Origin: an uncultured Phycisphaerales bacterium
GTDB lineage: Bacteria; Planctomycetota; Phycisphaerae; Sedimentisphaerales; Anaerohalosphaeraceae
DNA: 64,000 bases
Reading direction: 5' to 3'
NCBI GenBank assembly: GCA_937868095.1
Contig: CALMLO010000057.1
Coordinates: 25,066-89,065 of the forward strand
The position numbers and the translations under genes are program-made. This document shows positions 35,482 through 44,329 of the stretch, in pieces. The notes beneath the pieces are model-generated. The model worked only from the letters and a program-made list of their open reading frames with translations. It was not told the origin of the DNA and made no database searches. How positions within the stretch are numbered: the stretch's first letter is position 1; every line of letters starts with the position of its first letter.

Positions 35482-36270
35482 CTAACTTGCCGGGAGATTA
35501 GACAAAGATACATTCACGCCTTTTCGGCTCAGATAACGCTTTAATTCGGGAATGTCAATCAAATGAAAATGAAATACCGAAGCGGCCAGCAGGATAGAGG
35601 CGCCGGCCTCGACGGCCTGATAAAAATGCTCCATCGTGCCGGCCCCGCCGGAGGCCACTACTTCTGCTGAACAATGCTCAGCGATGGCCTTAATCAGGGG
35701 CAATTCATAGCCGGTCTTGGCGCCGTCGGCGGCTTTGCTGGTGGGCAAAATCACCGACACCCCAAAACCGTCCACGCGCCTGGCCCATTCCACTGCATCA
35801 GCCCCGGTTGCTGTGCGTCCGCCGTCGATATAGACTTCATAGCCGGAAGGCAAACGAGGATTTCTATCCACATCAATCGCCACCGTCACTCGCTGGGGGC
35901 CAAACTTTTTGACCATTTCCTCAATCACCGACGGCCGGCGAAAGGCCGCACTGCTGACGGAAATTTTATCAGCCCCTGCCTCGAGCACGGCTTCTGCTGA
36001 AGCGGCATCGGCAATTCCGCCGCCGACGGTGAAGGGCACTGTTACCACCTGAGCAACCCGCCGAACCACTTCCAAAAGGGTGGGACGATTTTCAACGGTG
36101 GCGGTGATGTCCAGCAGCGCCAGTTCATCGGCGCCGGCAGCACAATAGGCCTGTGCACAGGCAGCGGGATCGCCGGCATCCTGAATATTCGTAAAGTGAA
36201 CGCCTTTAACTACTCTTCCATTCTGCATGTCCAGGCAAGGCATAATGCGAACGGGTTTGTTCATTTTCAT
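35482..36270 (-). CDS. hisF: Imidazole glycerol phosphate synthase cyclase subunit
   Basis: A 262-residue (beta/alpha)8 barrel. It has the first catalytic Asp in PCLDMQNGRVVKG, the second in AIDVDRN, phosphate-binding GGGI and SGGAG, and the HisF-characteristic LPTSKAADGAKTGYE and AASVFHF segments. It closes the imidazole ring in histidine synthesis using ammonia from HisH. It stands alone here, between yifB and the FtsZ-like gene, with no other his gene. Either histidine genes are scattered, as in many planctomycetes, or this copy is a paralogue. Confidence 0.9.
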   Translation of the reverse strand: MKMNKPVRIMPCLDMQNGRVVKGVHFTNIQDAGDPAACAQAYCAAGADELALLDITATVENRPTLLEVVRRVAQVVTVPFTVGGGIADAASAEAVLEAGADKISVSSAAFRRPSVIEEMVKKFGPQRVTVAIDVDRNPRLPSGYEVYIDGGRTATGADAVEWARRVDGFGVSVILPTSKAADGAKTGYELPLIKAIAEHCSAEVVASGGAGTMEHFYQAVEAGASILLAASVFHFHLIDIPELKRYLSRKGVNVSLSNLPAS

Positions 36271-36297
36271 TTCCTATCTTTAAAAACGTTTTTTCTG

Positions 36298-37824
36298 CTA
36301 CAGTTTGCGGTCCAGTTTTCGATAACCGACGGCTTCGGCAATGTGAGCCGGCTGAATGGATTCGGAGCCCTCCAGGTCTGCAATGGTACGGGCCACTTTG
36401 CAGATTTTATCGTGAGCCCGTGCTGAAAGAGCAAACTCCGCCATCGCCTGGCGAAGCAGCATTTCCGAGGTGGAATCGAGCTCGCAGAACTTTTCTACCT
36501 GCTTGTGCCCCATCATGGCGTTGGTCATAAACAGATGTCCGAACCGCTGTCGCTGAATCCGGCGTGCCTGCTGCACCCGCGAGCGAATCTGCTCGGAAGA
36601 ATCGCCGTTCTGCCGGGAGCGCAGTTTGCGAAACTCCACCAGCGGCACATCAATATGAATATCCATCCGGTCCATCAGCGGGCCGGAGATTTTGGCCATG
36701 TATCGCTCAATCTGAGTCGGCGTGCAGCGGCACCGCCGCATTCCCGTGCTGAAATAGCCGCAGGGGCAGGGATTCATCGCCGCAATCAGAATAAACCTTG
36801 CCGGAAAACGAAGTGTCCCTTTGGCACGAGAGACGGTAACCTGTCCTTCCTCAAGCGGCTGACGAATCATCTCGAGCACGTGGCGGGGAAACTCCGCAAA
36901 CTCATCAAGAAAGAGGATGCCGTGATGAGCCAGCGACAATTCCCCCGGTCGGGGATGGGTTCCGCCGCCGACCAGCGACGGCCCGGAAGCCGTATGATGA
37001 GGGGCCCGCACGGGGCGGGTGGCAATCAATGCCTTGTCTTTGGGAAGAAGGCCGACGGAAGAATAAATCTGCGTGGTCTCCAGCGACTCCGGCAGGGTCA
37101 TCGGCGGAAGGATGGTAGCCATTCGCTGCGCCAGCATTGTCTTGCCGGCGCCGGGCGGCCCAATCATAATCAGATTATGCCCGCCGGCAGCGGCAATCGT
37201 CAGCGCCCGCTTGACTGACTCCTGCCCTTTGACATCGGAAAAGTCCACCTCATAGGCGCCGCATTCCTGAAAAAGCATCTCCAAATCCACCGTCGTCGGC
37301 TCCATCGGCAGCTGGGCAGTCAGCAAGGCAGCCGTCTGGGCCAGCGAGCCGACCGGATAAACCTCGATGCCTTTTACGACAGCCGCCTCCTGAGCATTAT
37401 CGAGGGGAACAATCATCTTTGTAAAACCAGCGGCGGCCGCCGTCATTGCCATACTCAAGACGCCGTTCACAGGCCGTACCCGCCCATCGAGGGCCAGTTC
37501 TCCAATTACCACATACCCCCGCAGTGTTTCCGGCTGCAAAGCACCGCCGCAGGCCAAAATACCGAGGGCAATCGGCAAATCAAAAGCCGGGCCGACCTTT
37601 TTGACATCGGCCGGCGCCAAGTTCACCAGAGACTGCGTATCCGGCCAGCGAAAACCGGAATTGATAATGGCGCTGCGAACTCGCTCGATGCTCTCTTTGA
37701 CAGCTGTATCCGGAAGCCCCACAATCACCGGCCGCTCAAAGCCGCCCCGAGAGACATCCACCTCCACTTCACAGAGAATGCCTTCTATTCCCTCGACCGT
37801 AACCGAATACACTCTCGACAGCAT
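36298..37824 (-). CDS. comM: YifB/ComM-type Mg-chelatase-like AAA ATPase
   Basis: A 508-residue protein of the YifB/ComM family. The N-terminal Lon-protease-like S5-fold domain (about 1-170) leads to a Mg-chelatase AAA domain with Walker A GPPGAGKTML, Walker B FLDEFAEF, and a C-terminal Mg-chelatase C domain. The zinc-like PCPCGYFS is present. ComM is a branch-migration helicase that promotes integration of DNA in natural transformation in Gammaproteobacteria; function in this phylum is inferred. Start has an AGGAG site. Confidence 0.92.
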   Translation of the reverse strand: MLSRVYSVTVEGIEGILCEVEVDVSRGGFERPVIVGLPDTAVKESIERVRSAIINSGFRWPDTQSLVNLAPADVKKVGPAFDLPIALGILACGGALQPETLRGYVVIGELALDGRVRPVNGVLSMAMTAAAAGFTKMIVPLDNAQEAAVVKGIEVYPVGSLAQTAALLTAQLPMEPTTVDLEMLFQECGAYEVDFSDVKGQESVKRALTIAAAGGHNLIMIGPPGAGKTMLAQRMATILPPMTLPESLETTQIYSSVGLLPKDKALIATRPVRAPHHTASGPSLVGGGTHPRPGELSLAHHGILFLDEFAEFPRHVLEMIRQPLEEGQVTVSRAKGTLRFPARFILIAAMNPCPCGYFSTGMRRCRCTPTQIERYMAKISGPLMDRMDIHIDVPLVEFRKLRSRQNGDSSEQIRSRVQQARRIQRQRFGHLFMTNAMMGHKQVEKFCELDSTSEMLLRQAMAEFALSARAHDKICKVARTIADLEGSESIQPAHIAEAVGYRKLDRKL

Positions 37825-37905
37825 ACCAAGACTCCTCTCTTTACGCCGTTTCTTCCCTGAGATAAAAGAAGCAGTATAGCCGTCGAAAAGGAAGGACGCA
37901 ATGGT

Positions 37906-39219
37906 TTATTCCAGCGAGCGTACGTTTTGCCAGGGCGATTCAATCGTTTCGGGCGTCACGAGGTCTTCATAGGTTTGCCGGCGCCGGATGAGCCGAAAGC
38001 GGCTTCCGTCCACCAGTACTTCGGGGCACAAAGGCCGCCCATTGTAGTTGCTGGCCATGGTAAAACCATAGGCCCCCGCCGTGAAAATCGCCAGTAAATC
38101 GCCTCGCTTCAGCGGCGGCAGCAGCCGGTCTCTGGCAAAATAATCGGTGCTTTCGCAAATCGGCCCCACCACATCCACTTTTTCCATTCCTGGCATCGCC
38201 GGTTCTCTGACGCGGGCCGGCGGAACCAGCCGTTCCGGGACTGCCGCGGGCCAAATGAAATGAAACGCCTCGTACAAACAGGGACGAATCAGGTCATTCA
38301 TTCCGGCATCGACAATCACAAAGGTCTTCTGTCCGCCGACTTTCTTATACAGCACCCGCGTGAGCAGGATGGCCGCATTGGCAATGATGCTCTTGCCCGG
38401 CTCAAGAATCAGCCGCAGCCGTGCCTCTTTAAGGAGGGGCACAAGGCCGGCTGCATAGTCCGCCGCCGAGGGTGCCGTGTCGCTTTCGTAATCTGCGCCA
38501 TAGCCGCCGCCTAAGTCGAGAGTATCAATGCGGTGTCCTCTCTGCCGAAGAGTTTCAATCAAAGGCAGCACTTTTTTTACGGCCTGGACATAGGGGTCCA
38601 CCGTCTTGCCGCCGGAGCCCAAATGCAAATGAACAGCCGACAGTTCTACCACGCCGTTGTCTGCATAGTTTTCAAAGACCTGCTGAGCCCGCCCCATATC
38701 CACGCCGAACTTGGTTTCTTTAATGCCGGTGGTGATATGCCGATGGGAATCGTATGGAATATCCGGATTGACCCGAAGGGCCCCGCGGGTCTTCTTGCCG
38801 GCCTGCCGGGCCAGCCGGATAAGATTCTGCAGTTCATCCTCTGACTCGATATTAAAATATCCAATGCCTGCCTGGAGGGCTTCGAGAATCTCCCGGTCTG
38901 TTTTTCCGACTCCGGCAAACACAATCCTGCCCGGCTCTGCCCCGGCCAGTTTGGTACGGTACAACTCGCCGCCGGAGACAATATCAAAGCCGCTGCCGGC
39001 CTCCGCGAGGAGGCGAAGAATATGAATATTGCTGCATGCCTTGACCGAATAACAAATGGTCGTTTCCAGGTCTGCATAAGCATTCTGAATCTTTTGGAAA
39101 TGATCCAGGATCGTCTGCCGGCTGTACACATAGACCGGTGTGCCGACGGCTTCGGCAATCACTTCGGCGGGCACATCCTCGGCAAACAGCCGGCCCTGCC
39201 TGTATTGAAAACTGTCCAT
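37906..39219 (-). CDS. lysA: Diaminopimelate decarboxylase
   Basis: A 437-residue PLP fold-III decarboxylase making L-lysine from meso-diaminopimelate. The PLP lysine is in CYSVKACSN, the glycine-rich phosphate loop is LDLGGGYG, and the substrate-binding GPICESTDYFARDR and late GAYGFTMASNYNGRP are intact. Length fits LysA. There is no lysine riboswitch visible upstream. It is 67 bases downstream of hypB on the same strand. Confidence 0.94.
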   Translation of the reverse strand: MDSFQYRQGRLFAEDVPAEVIAEAVGTPVYVYSRQTILDHFQKIQNAYADLETTICYSVKACSNIHILRLLAEAGSGFDIVSGGELYRTKLAGAEPGRIVFAGVGKTDREILEALQAGIGYFNIESEDELQNLIRLARQAGKKTRGALRVNPDIPYDSHRHITTGIKETKFGVDMGRAQQVFENYADNGVVELSAVHLHLGSGGKTVDPYVQAVKKVLPLIETLRQRGHRIDTLDLGGGYGADYESDTAPSAADYAAGLVPLLKEARLRLILEPGKSIIANAAILLTRVLYKKVGGQKTFVIVDAGMNDLIRPCLYEAFHFIWPAAVPERLVPPARVREPAMPGMEKVDVVGPICESTDYFARDRLLPPLKRGDLLAIFTAGAYGFTMASNYNGRPLCPEVLVDGSRFRLIRRRQTYEDLVTPETIESPWQNVRSLE

Positions 39220-39285
39220 ATTTACCCTTTCCTAAGGACATACCCGGCCGAATCCATTGCGGCTGCGGGAGGGCACACTATAGGG

Positions 39286-39942
39286 CTACGGCCGGTTTTT
39301 TTCAAGATGCTGCCGCAGCCAGCCATACCAGGCATCCATTCCTTCGCCGGTGGCGGCGGAAATCTGAAAAACAGGGGCCTTCGGATTGACAGTGTGCAAA
39401 TCCGCCAGCACACGCCGGAGACTGAAGCTGACATAGTTGAGCAGATCAATTTTGTTAATGAGCACGACAGAGGCGCCGGCGAATGTGCCGGGGTATTTGG
39501 CCGGCTTGTCATCCCCTTCCGGCACAGACAAAATCACTACGCGTCCGCTTTCTCCTAAATCAAAGGCCGACGGACAGACCAGATTGCCCACATTTTCAAT
39601 GAAAATGAGGTCCAGCGTCTGTGCCTCAATCTTTCTGAGAGCATCCTGCACCTGTTCAGCCGACAAATGACAGGCCCCTTTGGTCTCAATCTGAAAGGCC
39701 CTGGCGCCGACGGCCTGAATCCGGCGGGCGTCATTGTCCGTTTCGATATCTCCCTCGATAACGCCGATGGCCAGCTGCCCTTTGAGGTCTTGAATGGTGC
39801 GTTCGAGCAGGGCCGTTTTGCCGGCACCGGGAGAAGAGATCAGATTCAGACATAAAATCTTCTGCGACTGAAAAAACGCCCGGTTTTCGGCGGCCGCTTT
39901 TTCATTGCGGCTGAGAATCCGCTGGTTTAATGATACCTTCAT
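39286..39942 (-). CDS. hypB: Hydrogenase maturation GTPase HypB
   Basis: A 218-residue G3E GTPase for nickel insertion into [NiFe] hydrogenase (and sometimes urease). Walker A SSPGAGKTALL, ENVGNLVCPS, the interface metal motif GACHLSAE and NKIDL are visible. The N-terminal His-rich stretch or CxxCGC site of some HypB is missing, so it does not store nickel. ATG 39942 overlaps the hypA stop as ATGA. It closes the hypE-hypA-hypB operon. Confidence 0.95.
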   Translation of the reverse strand: MKVSLNQRILSRNEKAAAENRAFFQSQKILCLNLISSPGAGKTALLERTIQDLKGQLAIGVIEGDIETDNDARRIQAVGARAFQIETKGACHLSAEQVQDALRKIEAQTLDLIFIENVGNLVCPSAFDLGESGRVVILSVPEGDDKPAKYPGTFAGASVVLINKIDLLNYVSFSLRRVLADLHTVNPKAPVFQISAATGEGMDAWYGWLRQHLEKNRP

Positions 39943-40286
39943 TGCTGGTCCTCAAACTCGATTTCTTCGAGAATAAGCGGAGCATCCGGCTGAATCTCAA
40001 AATCCTCGCCGCGGCACTGCGGACAGAACGGCTCCATCAGTTTCAGGTCAAACGTTTTGCGGCATCGGCTGCATACCGCCCGCAGCGGAATCTGCCGAAT
40101 CTGAATCACCATTCCTTCGCAGATGGTTCCGGCGGCAGCCGTCTCAAAGGCGAACTGCATCAGTTCCTCGTTGAGTGCGTTGAACTGCCCGCAGGAAATA
40201 ACCGCCCGAATCGGCCGTGCATGCAGCCGCTGGGCATGCTCCTGAATCGACCGCAGTACACTTTCAGCCGCCACCGTTTCGTGCAT
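39939..40286 (-). CDS. hypA: Hydrogenase/urease nickel incorporation protein HypA
   Basis: A 115-residue nickel metallochaperone. The N-terminal MHE nickel site is intact (H2), and the zinc loop has CSRC and CPQC. It hands nickel to HypB for hydrogenase maturation. ATG 40286 overlaps the hypE stop as TGATG and its own stop overlaps the hypB start as ATGA, so translation is coupled on both sides. Confidence 0.95.
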   Translation of the reverse strand: MHETVAAESVLRSIQEHAQRLHARPIRAVISCGQFNALNEELMQFAFETAAAGTICEGMVIQIRQIPLRAVCSRCRKTFDLKLMEPFCPQCRGEDFEIQPDAPLILEEIEFEDQQ

Positions 40287-41302
40287 CAGCAAATCCTCGG
40301 CAAATCCCGACCGTACGGCATCGGGACAATCCTGCGGCCGCCAATTCGGGTACACAATTCCACCAGCGGCGTGCCTCCTGCGGCGCACACCCGTCCAATC
40401 AGGGCTGCCTGACGGCCCAACGGATGGCTCCGGCTGACCTCGAGGGCTGTTTGGGCAGCCGCCTGTGAAACAATCGCAATCACCTTGCCTTCATTAGCAA
40501 TGTGAAGGACGTCCAGCCCGAGCATATCCGCTGCGGAGCGCACCGCCGGCCGGACCGGCAGGGCCGCCTCTTCTATTTCGATGTTCACCGCCGCGCCGAC
40601 GGCGATTTCATTCAGCACCGCTGCTATACCGCCGCGGGTCGGGTCCCGCATAAACTTAATCTGCCGGCCGCAGGCAGCCGTCAACTGCTCAATCAGTCCA
40701 TTCAGGCAGGCACAATCACTTTCCAGATCTCCTTCAAAAGGAATATCGCCGCGTTTGGACAGAACCGTCATCCCATGATCGCCGATAGTCCCGTTGATTA
40801 AAATCCGGTCGCCTGCGGCAATCTGTTCGAAACCAAGCGACACATTTTCCAATGGCAGGCCGATGCCGGCGGTATTGATAAACAGCCCGTCCGCCGCTCC
40901 TTTTTCTACGACTTTAGTATCCCCCGTTACGATGCGGACGCCCGCCTGACGGGCGGTCTGGGCGGCACTCTCAAGAATCTTCTCCAACTGGGCCAGGGCA
41001 AAACCCTCTTCAAGAATCAGGGCCAAACTGAGCACCTGCGGTCTGGCTCCTGCAACAGCCAAATCATTGACGGTTCCGCAAACGGCAAGTTTGCCGATAT
41101 CTCCGCCTGGGAAAAACAAAGGCCGCACGACAAAACTGTCGGTCGTAAAGCACACCGGCCCCGCCCCCGTCTCTACATAGGCGGCATCCAGCAGGGGCTG
41201 GGGCGGCTGGCTGAGTTTGGGCAAAATTACGCGCCGCAGCAACTCATCCATCAGACGCCCGCCGCCTCCGTGGGCCAGCAAAATGGTTGTCTGCTCATCC
41301 AT
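40286..41302 (-). CDS. hypE: Hydrogenase maturation protein HypE
   Basis: A 338-residue protein of the PurM-like ATP-binding family. It dehydrates the carbamoyl group on its C-terminal cysteine to thiocyanate, the source of the CN ligands of [NiFe] hydrogenase. The required end PRIC is present. ILLAHGGGGRLMDEL, TTDSFVVRPLFFPGGDIGKL and MRDPTRGGIAAVLNE are hallmark segments. First gene of hypE-hypA-hypB. hypC, D and F and the hydrogenase subunits are not in the window. Start ATG 41302 is taken over a longer TTG reading. Confidence 0.95.
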   Translation of the reverse strand: MDEQTTILLAHGGGGRLMDELLRRVILPKLSQPPQPLLDAAYVETGAGPVCFTTDSFVVRPLFFPGGDIGKLAVCGTVNDLAVAGARPQVLSLALILEEGFALAQLEKILESAAQTARQAGVRIVTGDTKVVEKGAADGLFINTAGIGLPLENVSLGFEQIAAGDRILINGTIGDHGMTVLSKRGDIPFEGDLESDCACLNGLIEQLTAACGRQIKFMRDPTRGGIAAVLNEIAVGAAVNIEIEEAALPVRPAVRSAADMLGLDVLHIANEGKVIAIVSQAAAQTALEVSRSHPLGRQAALIGRVCAAGGTPLVELCTRIGGRRIVPMPYGRDLPRIC

Positions 41303-41364
41303 TCGCCCGATTCTACTGCAAAGGGGCTTTCGATTCAACCATCTGCCGGGCGGCTAAATATTTG

Positions 41365-42135
41365 CTACTCCAACTCGTCGGCCAGTTCAAACCGCCGGAG
41401 GATTTCATCAAGGGCATCATACGGATAGGCCCCAACATCCACCGTAAAGCGGCCATCAGAATTGTCCTGGGAGCGGACGGCTCCATCGGCATACAGCAGA
41501 TTGGTGACTTTCCGCAGGTGGCTGGTGCGGGTAACCACGCCGAAGGAGGACAAGCAGGGATGGGCCAGAAACTGCACATCCATCACGAGGGAACGGATAC
41601 GCCGACCGTTGCGATTGGTCCCCAGGCGGCTGAGTTTAATAGAAAATTTCTCCGGCGTGCCCGTTAATATGGCCACGGAGGCGTGGCGGTAATAATAGTC
41701 GCATTGGGCCTGCCAACGGCCAACCCTGGACAGTTGAAGATCTGCTTCGGAGGGCTGGTCTGCCCCCGGACAAAATAAAACCTTCGGCTGACTGGACAGA
41801 TAGGTGTCCAGCAGCAGCCCCAATCCGACAGGCCGGCCATCCAGCAGCGATAACAGACTGGTAACACTGCCGGTGACGGTATAGAAGTTGGAGCCCATCA
41901 TCGGCAGACCTTCGGGGCCGAAGGGAATGGTATCGTTATAGTCCTGGGCATAGGCATGAATAGCTGTACCAATTTGTCGGAGATTGGACAAGCAGACTAC
42001 CTTCCGGGCTTGATGGCGGGCCTGCCGAAGTGAGGGAAGAAGCAAAGACAGCAGCAGAATCACAATCCCAATCACCGTCAGCAGCTCCACCAGCGTAAAG
42101 CCGTACCGCCGGTCATGGATAAAAGTCCGCTTCAT
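41365..42135 (-). CDS. Type II-secretion-like pseudopilin (planctomycete type)
   Basis: A 256-residue protein with a class III prepilin leader: RRYGFTLVELL with a Gly-Phe cleavage site and Glu at +5, followed by a hydrophobic helix and SNLRQIGTAIHAYAQDYND. A C-terminal segment with H, then NLLYADGAV resembles the H-x-DG-type motif of the large planctomycete pseudopilin families. Such genes occur in dozens of copies in these genomes. Role probably in an extracellular pilin-like fibre or secretion apparatus. Start ATG 42135 has an AGGAG site. Confidence 0.85.
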   Translation of the reverse strand: MKRTFIHDRRYGFTLVELLTVIGIVILLLSLLLPSLRQARHQARKVVCLSNLRQIGTAIHAYAQDYNDTIPFGPEGLPMMGSNFYTVTGSVTSLLSLLDGRPVGLGLLLDTYLSSQPKVLFCPGADQPSEADLQLSRVGRWQAQCDYYYRHASVAILTGTPEKFSIKLSRLGTNRNGRRIRSLVMDVQFLAHPCLSSFGVVTRTSHLRKVTNLLYADGAVRSQDNSDGRFTVDVGAYPYDALDEILRRFELADELE

Positions 42136-42145
42136 CCGGACTCCT

Positions 42146-42946
42146 TTACAGCATTTCCAGCCACATATCCGTCAAAAAGATCAAATCCTCTAAATCCACA
42201 AAGCCGTCCCCCGTCAAATCAGACTCCAAGGCAGTCTCTTGAAACCATTCAGAAGACAACACGGCAAAATCCGCCAGATTCACAATACCATCTCCGGTCA
42301 AATCCGGCGAAGAAACATATTCAAACACCCGGACATTGTCCAAATCCCAATATCCCCCTGCCTCCCCTACGGCGCGCAAGGCAATGCCGATATCCTTGCC
42401 GGCCCAGGGGTCTGTCGGCTGAACCGTCGGCAGATAAAGCCGAAAGGTCCGCAGGTAATTGGGAATAATCTCCGAACCAGGCACAAGGGTTGTAATAAAG
42501 TCGTTGGCATCGGCGCCTGTATAAAAGCTGATGCTCAGATAATCAACCGGCTCCTCTGCACGCGGCGGATACCACGTCGACGGGCAGACATCCACCAGAA
42601 GCAAATAACTGCGTCCCACCTGAAAAGGCGAGGGAATCTGCTGAAGAAATCCATTGCCGCTCATTGTATTCAGAAAAGCCAGCTGGGCGCCATGGGCATT
42701 GACAATATGATCAAAACTGTTCGGCTCCGTATTCCGAAAGACACCGGTGTTGGTGCTGTAATAACTGTCCAAATCCACCTCTATCCAAGAAATAGCCACA
42801 GGGACCGCCAAAAATGGATTTTCAATCGGGTCAATCGGCGGCTCTTCAAAAGAAAAATTGGCAACCGGAAGAGAGGCCGCCCTTGCGGACACGGCGGCCG
42901 CCGCCAAAGCCCCTAACAACACTGTCTGACGCAGTACTTTCATCAC
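42146..42946 (-). CDS. Secreted dockerin-like protein
   Basis: A 266-residue exported protein. A signal peptide ends about residue 23 (SARA). The body is beta-rich and resembles a carbohydrate-binding-like sandwich with YWDLDNVRVF near its end. Two calcium-loop duplications at the C-terminus, DLTGDGIVNLADF and DLTGDGFVDLEDL, make a type-I-dockerin-like pair. Phycisphaerae encode many such proteins; a cohesin partner is not visible. The frame begins at GTG 42946 behind GGAGG, with ATG 42943 as the alternative. Confidence 0.8.
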   Translation of the reverse strand: MMKVLRQTVLLGALAAAAVSARAASLPVANFSFEEPPIDPIENPFLAVPVAISWIEVDLDSYYSTNTGVFRNTEPNSFDHIVNAHGAQLAFLNTMSGNGFLQQIPSPFQVGRSYLLLVDVCPSTWYPPRAEEPVDYLSISFYTGADANDFITTLVPGSEIIPNYLRTFRLYLPTVQPTDPWAGKDIGIALRAVGEAGGYWDLDNVRVFEYVSSPDLTGDGIVNLADFAVLSSEWFQETALESDLTGDGFVDLEDLIFLTDMWLEML

Positions 42947-42997
42947 GTTTCAAACCCTCCAAAAAATTGTTGCGGAAACCGTTCTGGTTCTGAAGGC

Positions 42998-44311
42998 CTA
43001 TTTTGCCTTCCCGTCTTTTTCCTTTTCGCTGTCCTGCGAAATCAAGTAGGCCATCAGGGCATTGCCTCTTCGGACAAACAGCCGTCCGCGGCTGATAATC
43101 GGATGGGCCCAATGCTGCTTGTCCCCTGCTGTAATCGGCAGTTCGCTGATGACAGCAAACTCTTTCGGAGCGGCATTGACCAGCCCTATGATACCGGGCT
43201 TTTCCGCATACACATAAAAAAGCCCGTCCGCCCAGAGAATGGAACCTTTGTTGTTCCACCGCTGGGTGTACATCAATTCGCCGGTTTTCCAGTCGATACA
43301 GGCCCACAGTCCGTCTTCGTTATTGTTCCAGGTCGAGCCGTACACATAACCGTCGTGATAGACCGCACCGCCATGATGGCAGTCAAACTCAGGATTTGTC
43401 CATTCCCGCTGAAGCCCCCAGCCGTCCTGGGTAAAGGTAAACTTGACCGCGCCCATATTATAACCACTGACAAACATCAGCCCGCCTTCAAAGAAAACCG
43501 GTGTATTCGGATGAATATCCGCGTTTCTTCCCTTCAGATAGTCTTTTATCGGATACTTCCAAAAGAGCTGGCCGGAGGCGGCTTCGACCGCAAAAAGATA
43601 TTTTTCCGTCATTCCAGCCAGAATCGTTCTGCCGGCCCACTGAAAGACGGCTGGGGTACAATAGGTAACGGTATCATTTAAGGGTTCTGAAGTCCAGACT
43701 ACCTGTCCATTCTTTGCCTCCAGGGCCGCCATCGTGATTTTGGGACCGCCGACCGTCACAAAGACTTTTCCATTTTCAATCACGGGCGACATGGCTACCC
43801 CCCACTGCGGAATCTTGCCCTCATAGTCTGCAAATAAATTCGCCGCCCATCTTTCCTTGCCGTTTTGGCAGGAAAAACAACTCAGCCGGCCTTGCCCGCT
43901 GAGGACATATACCCCATCTTCCCAGATGACCGCCATCCCCCGCACGCCTGGGTAAGAACCGGTCCATTCCGGGCCGTAATCAGCCGTCCAAAGCCGATTG
44001 CCATCCCAGTCCAGACAGGTCAGAACACCGCGCTTTTCCTTCATTCCTGTAACATAAATCTTTTGCTGGGCAGCCGCCGCGGAGGAATAGCCGTCGCCAA
44101 GGTCATTGGCTGTCCATAACAGCTGGGGCCCTTCCGCAGGCCACTGTTTCAGCAACCCCGTTTCCGGGCTTCGATTGTTTCGGTCCGGCCCCTGCCAAAA
44201 AGGCCAGTCCGTTGTCACCGGCGAGGCCGCTGCGCAAACGGCACATGCACCCATCAAAAAAAGGAATAACCCATTTTTCACAACGGCGGCTGATTTCTCA
44301 CGATACCCCAT
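42998..44311 (-). CDS. Exported PQQ-like beta-propeller protein C
   Basis: A 437-residue protein with a signal peptide (NGLFLFLMGACAVCAAAS) and an eight-bladed PQQ_2-like propeller. The start of the mature part, WPFWQGPDRNNRSPETGLL, is a conserved opening of these planctomycete proteins. Blades show the W-type repeats GDGYSSAAAAQQKIYVTG and DGVYVLSGQGRLSC. No quinone- or calcium-binding dehydrogenase motifs are seen. It begins 18 bases after the flavoprotein gene, so it probably belongs to the same operon. ATG 44311 has a GGGAGA site. Confidence 0.82.
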   Translation of the reverse strand: MGYREKSAAVVKNGLFLFLMGACAVCAAASPVTTDWPFWQGPDRNNRSPETGLLKQWPAEGPQLLWTANDLGDGYSSAAAAQQKIYVTGMKEKRGVLTCLDWDGNRLWTADYGPEWTGSYPGVRGMAVIWEDGVYVLSGQGRLSCFSCQNGKERWAANLFADYEGKIPQWGVAMSPVIENGKVFVTVGGPKITMAALEAKNGQVVWTSEPLNDTVTYCTPAVFQWAGRTILAGMTEKYLFAVEAASGQLFWKYPIKDYLKGRNADIHPNTPVFFEGGLMFVSGYNMGAVKFTFTQDGWGLQREWTNPEFDCHHGGAVYHDGYVYGSTWNNNEDGLWACIDWKTGELMYTQRWNNKGSILWADGLFYVYAEKPGIIGLVNAAPKEFAVISELPITAGDKQHWAHPIISRGRLFVRRGNALMAYLISQDSEKEKDGKAK

Positions 44312-44329
44312 CAATAATCTCCCAAAGTC

